The notes under the pieces were generated by a model. That model had not been told where the DNA came from, searched no databases, and saw only the letters and a list, made by a program, of their open reading frames with translations. From contig JAFEGW010000008.1 of assembly GCA_018239715.1 (NCBI GenBank), positions 62,001 to 126,000 on the forward strand: a stretch of 64,000 nt of DNA, in the 5' to 3' direction. Below, piece by piece: positions 34,007-42,020 of this stretch. The position numbers and the translations under genes are program-made. Position 1 is the first letter of the stretch; every line of letters starts with the position of its first letter. The DNA comes from Verrucomicrobiota bacterium. Lineage in GTDB: Bacteria > Chlamydiota > Chlamydiia > Chlamydiales > Rhabdochlamydiaceae.

Positions 34007-34793
34007 AAAAAGGCTTTTCTTTGCAGCGCAGACGATCGGAGTGTGGCCCCGGGAATTTCCCGGGGGCAGGATTTTAGATGAAGAAAATCGCCATCTGACG
34101 TTGGCATTCCTCGGCTCCACCTCTCTTTCTCACCTTCTTAAAAAAATGAAAAGCTTTCCTATCCCCGCCTTCCATCTAGGAATTGGAGGTTATACGACAA
34201 AGTGGGTCTTTTTACCGCATAAGCATGAAGCCCGCGTTGTCGCTGCTGAAATAGAGGAATTTTCTCAATTTCATCTTATCGATTATCACAAAGCCGTCGT
34301 GCAGTGGCTCCAAGCGGCGGGCTATCCTCAAAAAGATACACGGCCTTTCTTTCCTCACATCACAGTCGCCCGCGGATCGTTCGATGTCGGGTCCTGGGAA
34401 AAAATTCCCTGTCAGATCCCTTTTTATATAAGTTCGATCTCACTGTTGGAAAGCCTGGGCAATTCCCATTACAAACCTCTCTGGCAGCATACTTTAATTC
34501 CTCCCTTTGAAGAGATCGAACATACGGCAGATATCGCCTTTTTAATCCGCGGCAAAGACATTCAAGATTTATGGCTGCATGCCCAGCTGGCGCTGGCTTT
34601 TAAATTCCCTCCGTTAATTCCCTATCTTTCCAAAGAGCATTGCGATTCCTTGGACAATGTGACTGCAGCTCTCAACAATCTGATCGCCCGTGCCGACCTT
34701 GACATCGGAGTTCCTTTCAAAGCCGTCAGCTACCATCATGAAATGACTTCCTATCCCCACTACCTTGAATGGAGAATGATCGTCGATGTTTAA
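33990..34793 (+). CDS. Fusion of 2'-5' RNA ligase-like (2H phosphoesterase) and archease-like domains
   Basis: The gene starts at a GTG at 33990; no ATG lies near in frame. The 267 residues carry two domains. Residues 1-170 have the two H-x-T motifs of 2H phosphoesterases (HLTLAFLG with His35/Thr37, PHITVARG with His123/Thr125), as in ThpR. Residues about 174-267 match archease: EEIEHTADIAFLIRG at the front and KAVSYHHEM and LEWRMIVDV at the end. Archease is normally about 140 residues; here the middle is shortened. It overlaps rtcB, which it presumably assists in RNA ligation. Confidence 0.8.
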   Translation: MLKSDEKRLFFAAQTIGVWPREFPGGRILDEENRHLTLAFLGSTSLSHLLKKMKSFPIPAFHLGIGGYTTKWVFLPHKHEARVVAAEIEEFSQFHLIDYHKAVVQWLQAAGYPQKDTRPFFPHITVARGSFDVGSWEKIPCQIPFYISSISLLESLGNSHYKPLWQHTLIPPFEEIEHTADIAFLIRGKDIQDLWLHAQLALAFKFPPLIPYLSKEHCDSLDNVTAALNNLIARADLDIGVPFKAVSYHHEMTSYPHYLEWRMIVDV

Positions 34794-36210
34794 TCTTAAA
34801 AAGATCGCTCCCGCCACTTACGTTCTTCCCCAAGAAAATGGCATGCGCGCTCCCGGCCTTATTATCGCCACAGAAAAATTGCTGAAAGAGATGGATATCG
34901 AAGAGCCTTTAAAGCAAGTCCGCAACGTTGCCTTCCTTACGGGGATTGTGGGCTCTAGCATTGCGATGCCCGACATCCACTGGGGATACGGGTTCCCCAT
35001 TGGCGGAGTTGCCGCGATGGATGCGGCGACAGGTGTCATCAGCCCCGGCGGTGTCGGCTATGACATCAATTGCGGCGTCCGTCTTGCCCTTGTTCCCCTG
35101 AAGTTCAAAGATATGCAGCCTGCTATCAAAGAAAGACTCATCCATCGTATTTTTTCCCTGGTTCCTTCCGGAGTGGGTCACGGCCATCGCGGAAAAACCC
35201 TCACTGAAAAAGATTTCAAACATCTTCTCTCAAAAGGCGCAAAATGGTCCGTGGAGCAGGGGTATGGATTTGCACGCGACCTCGATCATATCGAGAGCAA
35301 TGGCATGATTGAAGAGGCCGATGACGCGGCCGTCTCTGCTGTCGCGAAAAGTCGCGGCAAGAATCAGCTCGGCTCCATCGGGTCCGGCAACCACTTCGTC
35401 GAAATTGGCGAAATCGAACAAATCTTCCTTCCTAAAACCGCTGAAGCCTGGGGCGTCGAAGAAGGCCAGACTTATATCCTCATCCACTCCGGCTCGCGAG
35501 GCCTGGGCCATCAGACTTGTCAAGATACGCTCGATGAGTTCATCCGGCTAGGCTACGCCGAAGGGCTTCCCGACCGTCAGCTGGTCGCTGCTCCAATCTC
35601 AAGCGAGCACGGCCAAAAATATTTCTGCGCGATGGCTGCTGCTGCCAATTTTGCCTTCAACAATCGTCAGCAGATCCTCCATTTAGTCCGGATGGCTTTT
35701 GAAGAAGTGCTCCATATTCCTCCGGAAAAGATCCAACTGCTCTATGATGTCTGCCACAACATTGCGAAATTTGAAACACACCTCGTGAAGGGAGAAAAAA
35801 AACGGCTTTGCGTCCATCGTAAAGGCGCGACTCGCGCCTTCGGCCCCGGCGCTGAAGAGCTTTCTCCTCTATTTCGCAAAACAGGACAGCCGGTTTTAGT
35901 CCCCGGCGATATGGGAAGGGCAAGCCACCTCATGGCAGGCCTTGGCAATCCCCTTACCTGGTGCAGCTCTTGCCATGGGGCGGGCCGCGCCAGAAGTCGC
36001 GTGCAATCGATGAAAACCTGGAAAGGAAAAGACATCTTCAAGTATATGGCCTCCCAAGGCGTCACTGTCGTTGCATCTTCCGGCCGCACAGTGGCCGAAG
36101 AGATGCCTGACGCTTACAAAGATGTCGATGAAGTGGTCAAGGCCGTCCAGGAAGCCCACCTCGCCTCCATGGTCGCACGTCTGAAGCCCTCCCTCGTCAT
36201 CAAAGGGTAA
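34786..36210 (+). CDS. rtcB: RNA-splicing ligase RtcB
   Basis: The 474-residue protein joins RNA 3'-phosphate or 2',3'-cyclic phosphate to 5'-OH using GTP and Mn. The metal and nucleotide residues are present: GYDINCGVRL (Cys), SIGSGNHFVEI (His, Asn), HSGSRGLGHQ (His), YDVCHNIAKFE (His) and the guanylylated His in SSCHGAGRARSR. The motif after it reads RARSR in place of the more common RxMSR. It overlaps the archease fusion by 8 bases, so the substrate-activating partner is made together with it. Confidence 0.95.
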   Translation: MFNLKKIAPATYVLPQENGMRAPGLIIATEKLLKEMDIEEPLKQVRNVAFLTGIVGSSIAMPDIHWGYGFPIGGVAAMDAATGVISPGGVGYDINCGVRLALVPLKFKDMQPAIKERLIHRIFSLVPSGVGHGHRGKTLTEKDFKHLLSKGAKWSVEQGYGFARDLDHIESNGMIEEADDAAVSAVAKSRGKNQLGSIGSGNHFVEIGEIEQIFLPKTAEAWGVEEGQTYILIHSGSRGLGHQTCQDTLDEFIRLGYAEGLPDRQLVAAPISSEHGQKYFCAMAAAANFAFNNRQQILHLVRMAFEEVLHIPPEKIQLLYDVCHNIAKFETHLVKGEKKRLCVHRKGATRAFGPGAEELSPLFRKTGQPVLVPGDMGRASHLMAGLGNPLTWCSSCHGAGRARSRVQSMKTWKGKDIFKYMASQGVTVVASSGRTVAEEMPDAYKDVDEVVKAVQEAHLASMVARLKPSLVIKG

Positions 36211-36252
36211 GGGAGATTTTTCTACTTACCAAAGATTTTTTCTTCTAAAAAT

Positions 36253-36270
36253 TACCAATATTGGTATAAT
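36253..36270 (+). promoter_or_regulatory. Palindromic operator overlapping the toxin-antitoxin promoter
   Basis: TACCAATATTGGTA (36253-36266) is a perfect 14-base palindrome that runs into a perfect -10 TATAAT (36265-36270), 7 bases before the toxin ATG. A helix-turn-helix antitoxin bound here would block transcription. Confidence 0.7.
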
Positions 36271-36277
36271 TTTCCTC

Positions 36278-36658
36278 ATGGAATTGAAAAGAGCATCAGT
36301 TCTTAAACCTCTTTTGTGGGCAGGTTCATCGCTAAAAGATTTGCGAGAAATGCCTGACGAGGTAAAAGCTGACATGGGACATTCTCTACGAGAGATCCAA
36401 AAAGGGAAGGACCCCGGGAATATCAAGCCGCTTACCCATCTCGGTATATCCGGCATATGGGAAATTGTGACAAATGACGTTGGAGGAACATTCAGAGCCA
36501 TCTACACAGTGAAATTTGCTGACGCTATTGTTGTGTTGCATGTCTTTCAGAAAAAAAGTAAAAAGGGAATCAGCACACCAAAACAAGAGATCAATTTGAT
36601 TCTAGAAAGATTTAATACTGCAAAAAACCTATATTTAGAATGGAAGGGAAACAAATGA
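36278..36658 (+). CDS. HigB/Gp49-like toxin of the RelE superfamily
   Basis: The 126-residue protein has the Gp49/HigB pattern: LRKDL-like SLKDLREMPDEVKADMGHSL near the front, GISGIWEIVTND, the strand FRAIYTVKF and AIVVLHVFQKKSKKGISTP. These ribonuclease toxins cut mRNA on the ribosome and are held by a HigA-type antitoxin. The order toxin first, antitoxin second is that of HigBA. The gene overlaps the antitoxin by ATGA and lies behind its own palindrome-controlled promoter. Confidence 0.85.
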   Translation: MELKRASVLKPLLWAGSSLKDLREMPDEVKADMGHSLREIQKGKDPGNIKPLTHLGISGIWEIVTNDVGGTFRAIYTVKFADAIVVLHVFQKKSKKGISTPKQEINLILERFNTAKNLYLEWKGNK

Positions 36659-37038
36659 GCGATAAAAAAGAAAAATTTCAAATTACAGAAGATAATATTT
36701 TTGCAGACCTTGGTTTAAAGAATTCTGAAGAATTACTCGTGCGTTCTGAACTTCTCTCTGAAGTTAATCGCCTTATTAAGAATAGCGAACTATCTCAGAA
36801 AGAAATCGCCAAAATTCTTAATATCAGTCAACCCAAAGTTTCTATGCTAACCTCTGGAAAACTTTCTGTCTTTAGCACGGACACTCTAATGCACTACCTT
36901 CGATTACTCGGGTGCAACATAGAGATTAGTTTGAAACCTCAACGCCGAATTTCAAAAGCAACGAGTCGTGGACGCATGGTCGTTCGCAGGAATTCATCTG
37001 TAAGAAGACGAATAAAAAAGCGACTTCAGAAATTGTAA
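36655..37038 (+). CDS. HigA/XRE-type antitoxin
   Basis: The ATG at 36655 overlaps the toxin stop as ATGA; 127 residues. A helix-turn-helix of the XRE type is clear (LSQKEIAKILNISQPKVSML, then GKLSVFSTDTLMHYLRLLG). The C-terminal 30 residues are very basic (SVRRRIKKRLQKL), longer than in usual HigA, perhaps adding DNA contact. It neutralises the toxin and represses the operon. Confidence 0.85.
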   Translation: MSDKKEKFQITEDNIFADLGLKNSEELLVRSELLSEVNRLIKNSELSQKEIAKILNISQPKVSMLTSGKLSVFSTDTLMHYLRLLGCNIEISLKPQRRISKATSRGRMVVRRNSSVRRRIKKRLQKL

Positions 37039-37059
37039 CATTTGACCTTTGATTTACCC

Positions 37060-37314
37060 ATGATACTCACGGTTAAAGTCGTCCCCCGCGCCCGTAAAAA
37101 TGAAATCGCAGGCTATGAGAACGGCATTCTCAAAGTCCGCCTGAAGGCAGTCCCTGAGAAAGGACAGGCCAATGAAGAGCTCATTGATTTTTTGGCTGAG
37201 GAGCTCGAGCTTCCCAAATCCTCCCTGACCTTAGTCCGCGGCCGTACCGGACGCCTGAAGCATGTGAAGATCGAAGGTCTTGATGAAACTCAATTTCTCA
37301 AACGCTATGTTTAA
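37060..37314 (+). CDS. DUF167 (YggU-like) protein
   Basis: The ATG at 37060 gives 84 residues. The DUF167 pattern is complete: VKVVPRARKNEIAGYENG, LKVRLKAVPEKGQANEELI and SLTLVRGRTGRLKHVKIEG. The family is widespread and its function is unknown. It lies 21 bases after the antitoxin gene but is probably independent. Confidence 0.88.
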   Translation: MILTVKVVPRARKNEIAGYENGILKVRLKAVPEKGQANEELIDFLAEELELPKSSLTLVRGRTGRLKHVKIEGLDETQFLKRYV

Positions 37315-37331
37315 GTTAGCATCTAAATAAT

Positions 37332-37361
37332 TTGCCGATAACAAAAAACCCATGTTAAGCT
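37332..37361 (+). promoter_or_regulatory. Promoter of paralogue 1
   Basis: TTGCCG (37332-37337), 18 bases, TAAGCT (37356-37361) with TGT directly before it (extended -10). The same design precedes the other three paralogues. Confidence 0.6.
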
Positions 37362-37383
37362 CTTTGAGCAAAAGAGGTTTCAC

Positions 37384-39801
37384 ATGGCTGCCACACTCAT
37401 TTTGCGAACGATCAATCAATTTTATACCACTGAAGTCATTCTCGACGAATATGAACCTGACGTTTTAAACGACTGGGCCAATTACTCCCTTTCCTTCGTG
37501 CAATATTTTGTCGGAAAAGACGTCATCCAAAATCAAGATGGAACCCTTGAACGCCTAGATTCTAAAAAAACTGAAGAGAGATTTCCTTGGATTCCCTCCG
37601 CTCTAAAAACCACTGCCTACTTTCTGCTTGCCTTGCCGTTTGCCCTCCTGGGGACAGTCTTTCGCCTGTTAAGTTTAGACTCTCAAGAGGTCTATGATGC
37701 TGTCTTTGCCGATAGAGTGAGCCTGGACGCTCCTCAGGATGTAAAAAACATCCTTAGGGGATCCACAGCTTCTCCGCGTGTAGAGGCAGCCGAAAAACAG
37801 CCTCCTCCAGCTCCACCCCCCTCAGAGCCCACACCATCCTTTACTGCAGCCGCCTCGCCACCCGCTCCGGCTTCACCACCTCTAGTAGGTTCAATCGCTG
37901 AAAAAACCGGAAGCAGCGCTCCTGCTTCAGCAACAAAGCCCGAAGGATTTTGGGACTATCTCATGGCTAGCGGAGCACAAATTGCCAGTACGGCGGGGGA
38001 GACCTTATCTGCTCCTTTTAGAGCAGCTCAAGCGCTAGGGCTAGATGCAATGAAATCGGTATTTAAACCGTTCTTAGAACAAACATTGAGCGTTCTCATC
38101 TCTTTCGATGAGGAACTTTTAACCCTTAAAGGATCTGATACTCCCAACTATAGTGCTATTATTGCATTCATCGAATGCAAAAAAAAACAGGCCGGTTATC
38201 CACATGTCTTTTTTTTGAGGAATGTCTTCATTTTGATTCACCAGACCATCAAAGAGCTTGGAGTCGAATTGAATCGTGACCATCTAATTAAATGGGAAAA
38301 TTTAGACGTTCAATATCAGATTTTAATGAACACTCCCCCACTCAAAAAATACTTGAACGAACCCCCCTCTTTACATTTTCCTCTTGCCCCTTACCTTCCT
38401 CTCATGAGAGCTCAAATAAATGCCAGCAAGGCTCAATTAGAGCAACATATACAATTTTATTCCCATTTTTTTGAGCAACTGCTTCGCGAATTGGATAAGA
38501 CACCTCTCAACCGATCGGCACTCCTCTATCGGTTAAACACCTGTCAAAACTCTGTGAATCTCGGAGTGACAGCTTTTGATTTGGGAAAGCTACTCCAAGC
38601 ACAGGAAGATTTTATAAACGGCGCTTTTGATGATCCTCTCTCCTCTCGATTTTTTGAGCTCTACATGACATGCCTATCAAAACTGCAGGCGGCGAAATTT
38701 TCCATCCCTTCCATCCATAACCCGCTGGCTAAAGATTTAACAAAAGAGCCTCCTAAAGCCGCTCCCTCGGTAGCCTCTTCCGCTATTCTTACTCAGAAAA
38801 TTGGCATGTATGACTTTGATTCCTTATGTCTATACCTCATAGCTTTTGAAAAGCGTCTGCTTCAAGAACGTGATCAGGCAAATATCAAAGATTTCATCGA
38901 GAGTCAAAGACAAGATAAAGCCAACTATCTATCGCCTTTTTATATGAGGAGTCATTTTTGCTATGTGATGGCAGATCCTTCAAATCCTCTTATACGAGAT
39001 TGTCCCTTGAATCCTCATGATCTCGCTCGGTGGGAAGAGATAAATGTAAAATTTGAAATTATTATGAATTATCCCGAGCTTAAACACTATTTAGATGAAG
39101 ATACTCCACCCTCCCATTGGGAGGACGCACCTCGGATGGAATCTGCTACTCGAGAAGGATTGCGCAAATATAAAGAATCCGTCCTAAGTATACTCCAACA
39201 GCACAGTCAAGTCCTCACTCAACTTCTCGAAAATCTGAAAAAGCTGCCTGTCGATCGTGAGGAAATACAAGAGCAACTGAATAGCCGAGATGCCCCTGCT
39301 ATTTTTTCTACAGGGAGGCAATATTTGGCTGCTCGTCGATACTTGAAAGAGCTTTTTGACGAGAAAAAAATTGAGGATTATTGCTCACTTTACATTGAAT
39401 GCATTAAATATCTACGACAATTGGACTTTAAGATTCCTTATCTTAAAAGAACGGTTGAAGCTCCTGCGCCTAAACCAGCACCTTCAACTCCGGATATATC
39501 AAGAGAGAAAATCCAGCAGCTGAATCGGGAGCTCGAAAAAGTTGTCGAATTTTTTAACACTCTTCTCAGCACTGTCACCCCTGACAATACCCAGCAGTGG
39601 CTCGATGAGCAGAAGGCCCAAGAAGGATATTGTTATCCTTTCTACTGGAGTAAAACGTTTGGGGAGATTTTAAAAGTGCATCGATCGAGCCTTCATCCAA
39701 CTCTCGTTCAAACTTGGGAAAAACGTTATCCTAAATGCGTCAGTCGATTGACGGACAAAGAGTTGACAGCTTACCTAGAGGAAGCACCTCATATACTTTA
39801 G
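37384..39801 (+). CDS. Paralogue 1 of the modular hydrophobic-head family (five modules)
   Basis: The 805-residue protein is the most diverged of four tandem paralogues. Residues 1-112 form the common head, with a hydrophobic stretch near 70-97 (LKTTAYFLLALPFALLGTVF) and the motif LSLDSQEVYDAVFADRV. A Pro/Ala-rich linker (about 130-190) follows, then a segment with ALGLDAMK shared with paralogue 2, and five roughly 100-residue helical modules, each ending in a pattern like W...C..L...YL.E.P. The last module reads YCYPFYWSKTF ... LTAYLEEAP. There is no signal peptide and I recognise no family. SD AGAGG lies before the ATG. Confidence 0.75.
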   Translation: MAATLILRTINQFYTTEVILDEYEPDVLNDWANYSLSFVQYFVGKDVIQNQDGTLERLDSKKTEERFPWIPSALKTTAYFLLALPFALLGTVFRLLSLDSQEVYDAVFADRVSLDAPQDVKNILRGSTASPRVEAAEKQPPPAPPPSEPTPSFTAAASPPAPASPPLVGSIAEKTGSSAPASATKPEGFWDYLMASGAQIASTAGETLSAPFRAAQALGLDAMKSVFKPFLEQTLSVLISFDEELLTLKGSDTPNYSAIIAFIECKKKQAGYPHVFFLRNVFILIHQTIKELGVELNRDHLIKWENLDVQYQILMNTPPLKKYLNEPPSLHFPLAPYLPLMRAQINASKAQLEQHIQFYSHFFEQLLRELDKTPLNRSALLYRLNTCQNSVNLGVTAFDLGKLLQAQEDFINGAFDDPLSSRFFELYMTCLSKLQAAKFSIPSIHNPLAKDLTKEPPKAAPSVASSAILTQKIGMYDFDSLCLYLIAFEKRLLQERDQANIKDFIESQRQDKANYLSPFYMRSHFCYVMADPSNPLIRDCPLNPHDLARWEEINVKFEIIMNYPELKHYLDEDTPPSHWEDAPRMESATREGLRKYKESVLSILQQHSQVLTQLLENLKKLPVDREEIQEQLNSRDAPAIFSTGRQYLAARRYLKELFDEKKIEDYCSLYIECIKYLRQLDFKIPYLKRTVEAPAPKPAPSTPDISREKIQQLNRELEKVVEFFNTLLSTVTPDNTQQWLDEQKAQEGYCYPFYWSKTFGEILKVHRSSLHPTLVQTWEKRYPKCVSRLTDKELTAYLEEAPHIL

Positions 39802-39832
39802 GATAAATTCCGTATTAAAATTTTATTCCGAA

Positions 39833-39862
39833 TTGATCCTAACTTAAAGACCTTGGTACACT
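39833..39862 (+). promoter_or_regulatory. Promoter of paralogue 2
   Basis: TTGATC (39833-39838), 18 bases, TACACT (39857-39862) with TGG before it. It is nearly identical in sequence and spacing to the promoter of paralogue 3. Confidence 0.7.
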
Positions 39863-39884
39863 TTTCGCGAAAAGAGGATTATGT

Positions 39885-41918
39885 ATGCCTATCGAAGGCT
39901 CTTGGAATACCGTCAAAGCTTTTTTCCTGACCCAGGTTAACCTGGAGGAAAGCGATGGGTTAAATACCTTTGCCAATGAGTCGCTCTGGTATGTTCAATA
40001 CTTTTTGGGGCAAGAGACCATCGAGCAAATAGAGGATAAATTTTACCTCGTCCAAAAACCAGAAAAGGCTGGGAATGCCTTATGGATTCCTTCCTCATTA
40101 AAAACCGCAGCTTACTTTTTATCAGCTCTCATTTGGGTTATCCCGGGAACAATTGCCCGTTTATTAAGTATAGATTCAGAAGAAGTCAGAGCTGCCTTGT
40201 TAGCCGACAGGGTCCATCTTCCCCCTCCTTCGAACGTCAGAAAAATCGTTGTGCGCCCTCGCCTATCCTCATCTCACCCCAAGGAAAAAACAACTCCAGC
40301 ACCATCGCTCCCGGCTTCTATCACCGAATCCCCACAAGCCGCTCCACCTGAGCCCGCCAAGGAAAGCCCCGCCCCCTCCTCGGTTTCAGCTCCTCCACCT
40401 AATAATCCGTATCAAAAGGCTTGGAGCAGTATAGTAAACAACTTAGCATCCGCAGCTAAAGCTGCGGGGAAAGCTGCTACAGTTCCTATGAATGCCTTGG
40501 AGGCATTAGGATTCGATGCAATTAAACCTATGATGGAAGCTACGATCCAAGAGATGCTGCAGGAGCAGATCATGTTCACCGAGGAGCTCCTCCAATCTTA
40601 TGGCAGGCCTGACAACCCCAACTATACCGCTGTAGAGACATGTATTAAGAAATACCAAGCAAGCGGCAAAGCCCCTTTTTACACGAGAGATTTATTCGTG
40701 GGATTACTGCCTGTGGCAGAAAGCATCGGCGTCTGCATAAACCCCTCCGATTTAGTCCGATGGGAAGAATTAGACCATCAATGCCAAATCTTCATGCATA
40801 CTCGAAGACTTCGTCGTTTTATGGCTGAGAAGTCTCCGGTCCTCAATGGTTATCAAGCGATGCTGCAACAGGTCGTAAAAAATGATAAAGCAAAACTGGA
40901 TGAAATGGTGCGCAAAGAATTTCTTTTTTTTACGCTCCTAGAAAAGGAGCTTAAAAAAGAGCCTCTTGATCGTTTGGCTATACTGAAGTTACTCAACTCC
41001 AGTGATGATCAATGCAATGCCGGGGCCATCGCTTTCTATTCGGCGAAATTTCACCAAGCCTTGAATCGGTTTGTTAAAAATTTCTTTCCTGACCATCTCG
41101 CTAAACTTTATCTCTCCTGCTTATCCAAATTGCATGCTGCTAAATTTTCTATCCCTTCTCCCACCCAGCCGCTAGCAAAAGATCTCTTAGAACAGACACT
41201 CCAGCCCCCTCCTGCTCCTTCTTCAGAAGCTTCTGCCTCGCAAACTCCTGAGAAACCGGGTAAAGACGACCTTCCAAAGCTATGTCAATACCTGATCGCT
41301 TTCGAAGAGATGCTCCTACAAAAAGGGGCCGATAGGGATATTAAGCTATTTATCGAGGGACTCAGGAAAGATCCAGAAAAGTACGGCTCTCCCTTCTTTT
41401 TAAGAAACTATTTTTGTTATGTCATCTCAGATCCAGAGATGCACTATCTTGTGAAGCCGGAAGATTGGGCTAGATGGGAAGAACTCGACATCAAATTTCA
41501 AATGGTTATGAACCGTCTCGATTTGAGGGGTTATTTAGACGAAGAGGTCCCCGCTTACTGGAATGAAAAAGGAGTCCGATTCAAAGCTACTTTGCAGAGC
41601 GTATTGCAGAACAGAAGAGAAACAATCCAAAGGGAAATAAGCAGTGATGGAGCTTTCTTCAAAGATCTTTTCAGACAGCTATTAACACCCAATCCTACTG
41701 CACTAGAGCAAATACTCGTGAGGCCGGAAACTAGGGCTATTTTTTCCAGAGCAAGAGAATATTCAGCGCTCAGAGGATTTACCAAGGGGATTCTCGACCA
41801 GCAACAGTACGATGAATATTGCTCTCGTTATATGGCTTGCATCACCAAATTGTGTCAGCTGAACTTCAAGATACCCTATGCAAAATATAAAGCTTTGACA
41901 TCTTCACCCGAAACTTGA
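39885..41918 (+). CDS. Paralogue 2 of the modular hydrophobic-head family (four modules)
   Basis: The 677-residue protein shares the opening MPIEGSWNTVKAFFLTQ with paralogues 3 and 4. The head spans residues 1-110 with hydrophobic segment LKTAAYFLSALIWVIPGTIA (about 72-92). A Pro/Ala/Ser linker (115-180) follows and then four modules in the same order as modules 1-4 of paralogue 1 (for example NPNYTAVETCIKKYQASG, LARWEELD-type turns, YLDEEVPAYW, FKIPYAKYK). It lacks the fifth module. AGAGGA lies before the ATG. Confidence 0.75.
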   Translation: MPIEGSWNTVKAFFLTQVNLEESDGLNTFANESLWYVQYFLGQETIEQIEDKFYLVQKPEKAGNALWIPSSLKTAAYFLSALIWVIPGTIARLLSIDSEEVRAALLADRVHLPPPSNVRKIVVRPRLSSSHPKEKTTPAPSLPASITESPQAAPPEPAKESPAPSSVSAPPPNNPYQKAWSSIVNNLASAAKAAGKAATVPMNALEALGFDAIKPMMEATIQEMLQEQIMFTEELLQSYGRPDNPNYTAVETCIKKYQASGKAPFYTRDLFVGLLPVAESIGVCINPSDLVRWEELDHQCQIFMHTRRLRRFMAEKSPVLNGYQAMLQQVVKNDKAKLDEMVRKEFLFFTLLEKELKKEPLDRLAILKLLNSSDDQCNAGAIAFYSAKFHQALNRFVKNFFPDHLAKLYLSCLSKLHAAKFSIPSPTQPLAKDLLEQTLQPPPAPSSEASASQTPEKPGKDDLPKLCQYLIAFEEMLLQKGADRDIKLFIEGLRKDPEKYGSPFFLRNYFCYVISDPEMHYLVKPEDWARWEELDIKFQMVMNRLDLRGYLDEEVPAYWNEKGVRFKATLQSVLQNRRETIQREISSDGAFFKDLFRQLLTPNPTALEQILVRPETRAIFSRAREYSALRGFTKGILDQQQYDEYCSRYMACITKLCQLNFKIPYAKYKALTSSPET

Positions 41919-41968
41919 TTCCACGCGCAAGGATGCCCTCTACACTCGGATTTAAAATTTTTTCCGAA

Positions 41969-41998
41969 TTGATCCTAACCCGAAAAGCTTGGTACACT
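41969..41998 (+). promoter_or_regulatory. Promoter of paralogue 3
   Basis: TTGATC (41969-41974), 18 bases, TACACT (41993-41998) with TGG before it; the region from about 15 bases upstream to the start is almost the same as in paralogue 2. Confidence 0.7.
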
Positions 41999-42020
41999 CT
42001 TCGGGACAAAAGGATGATTT

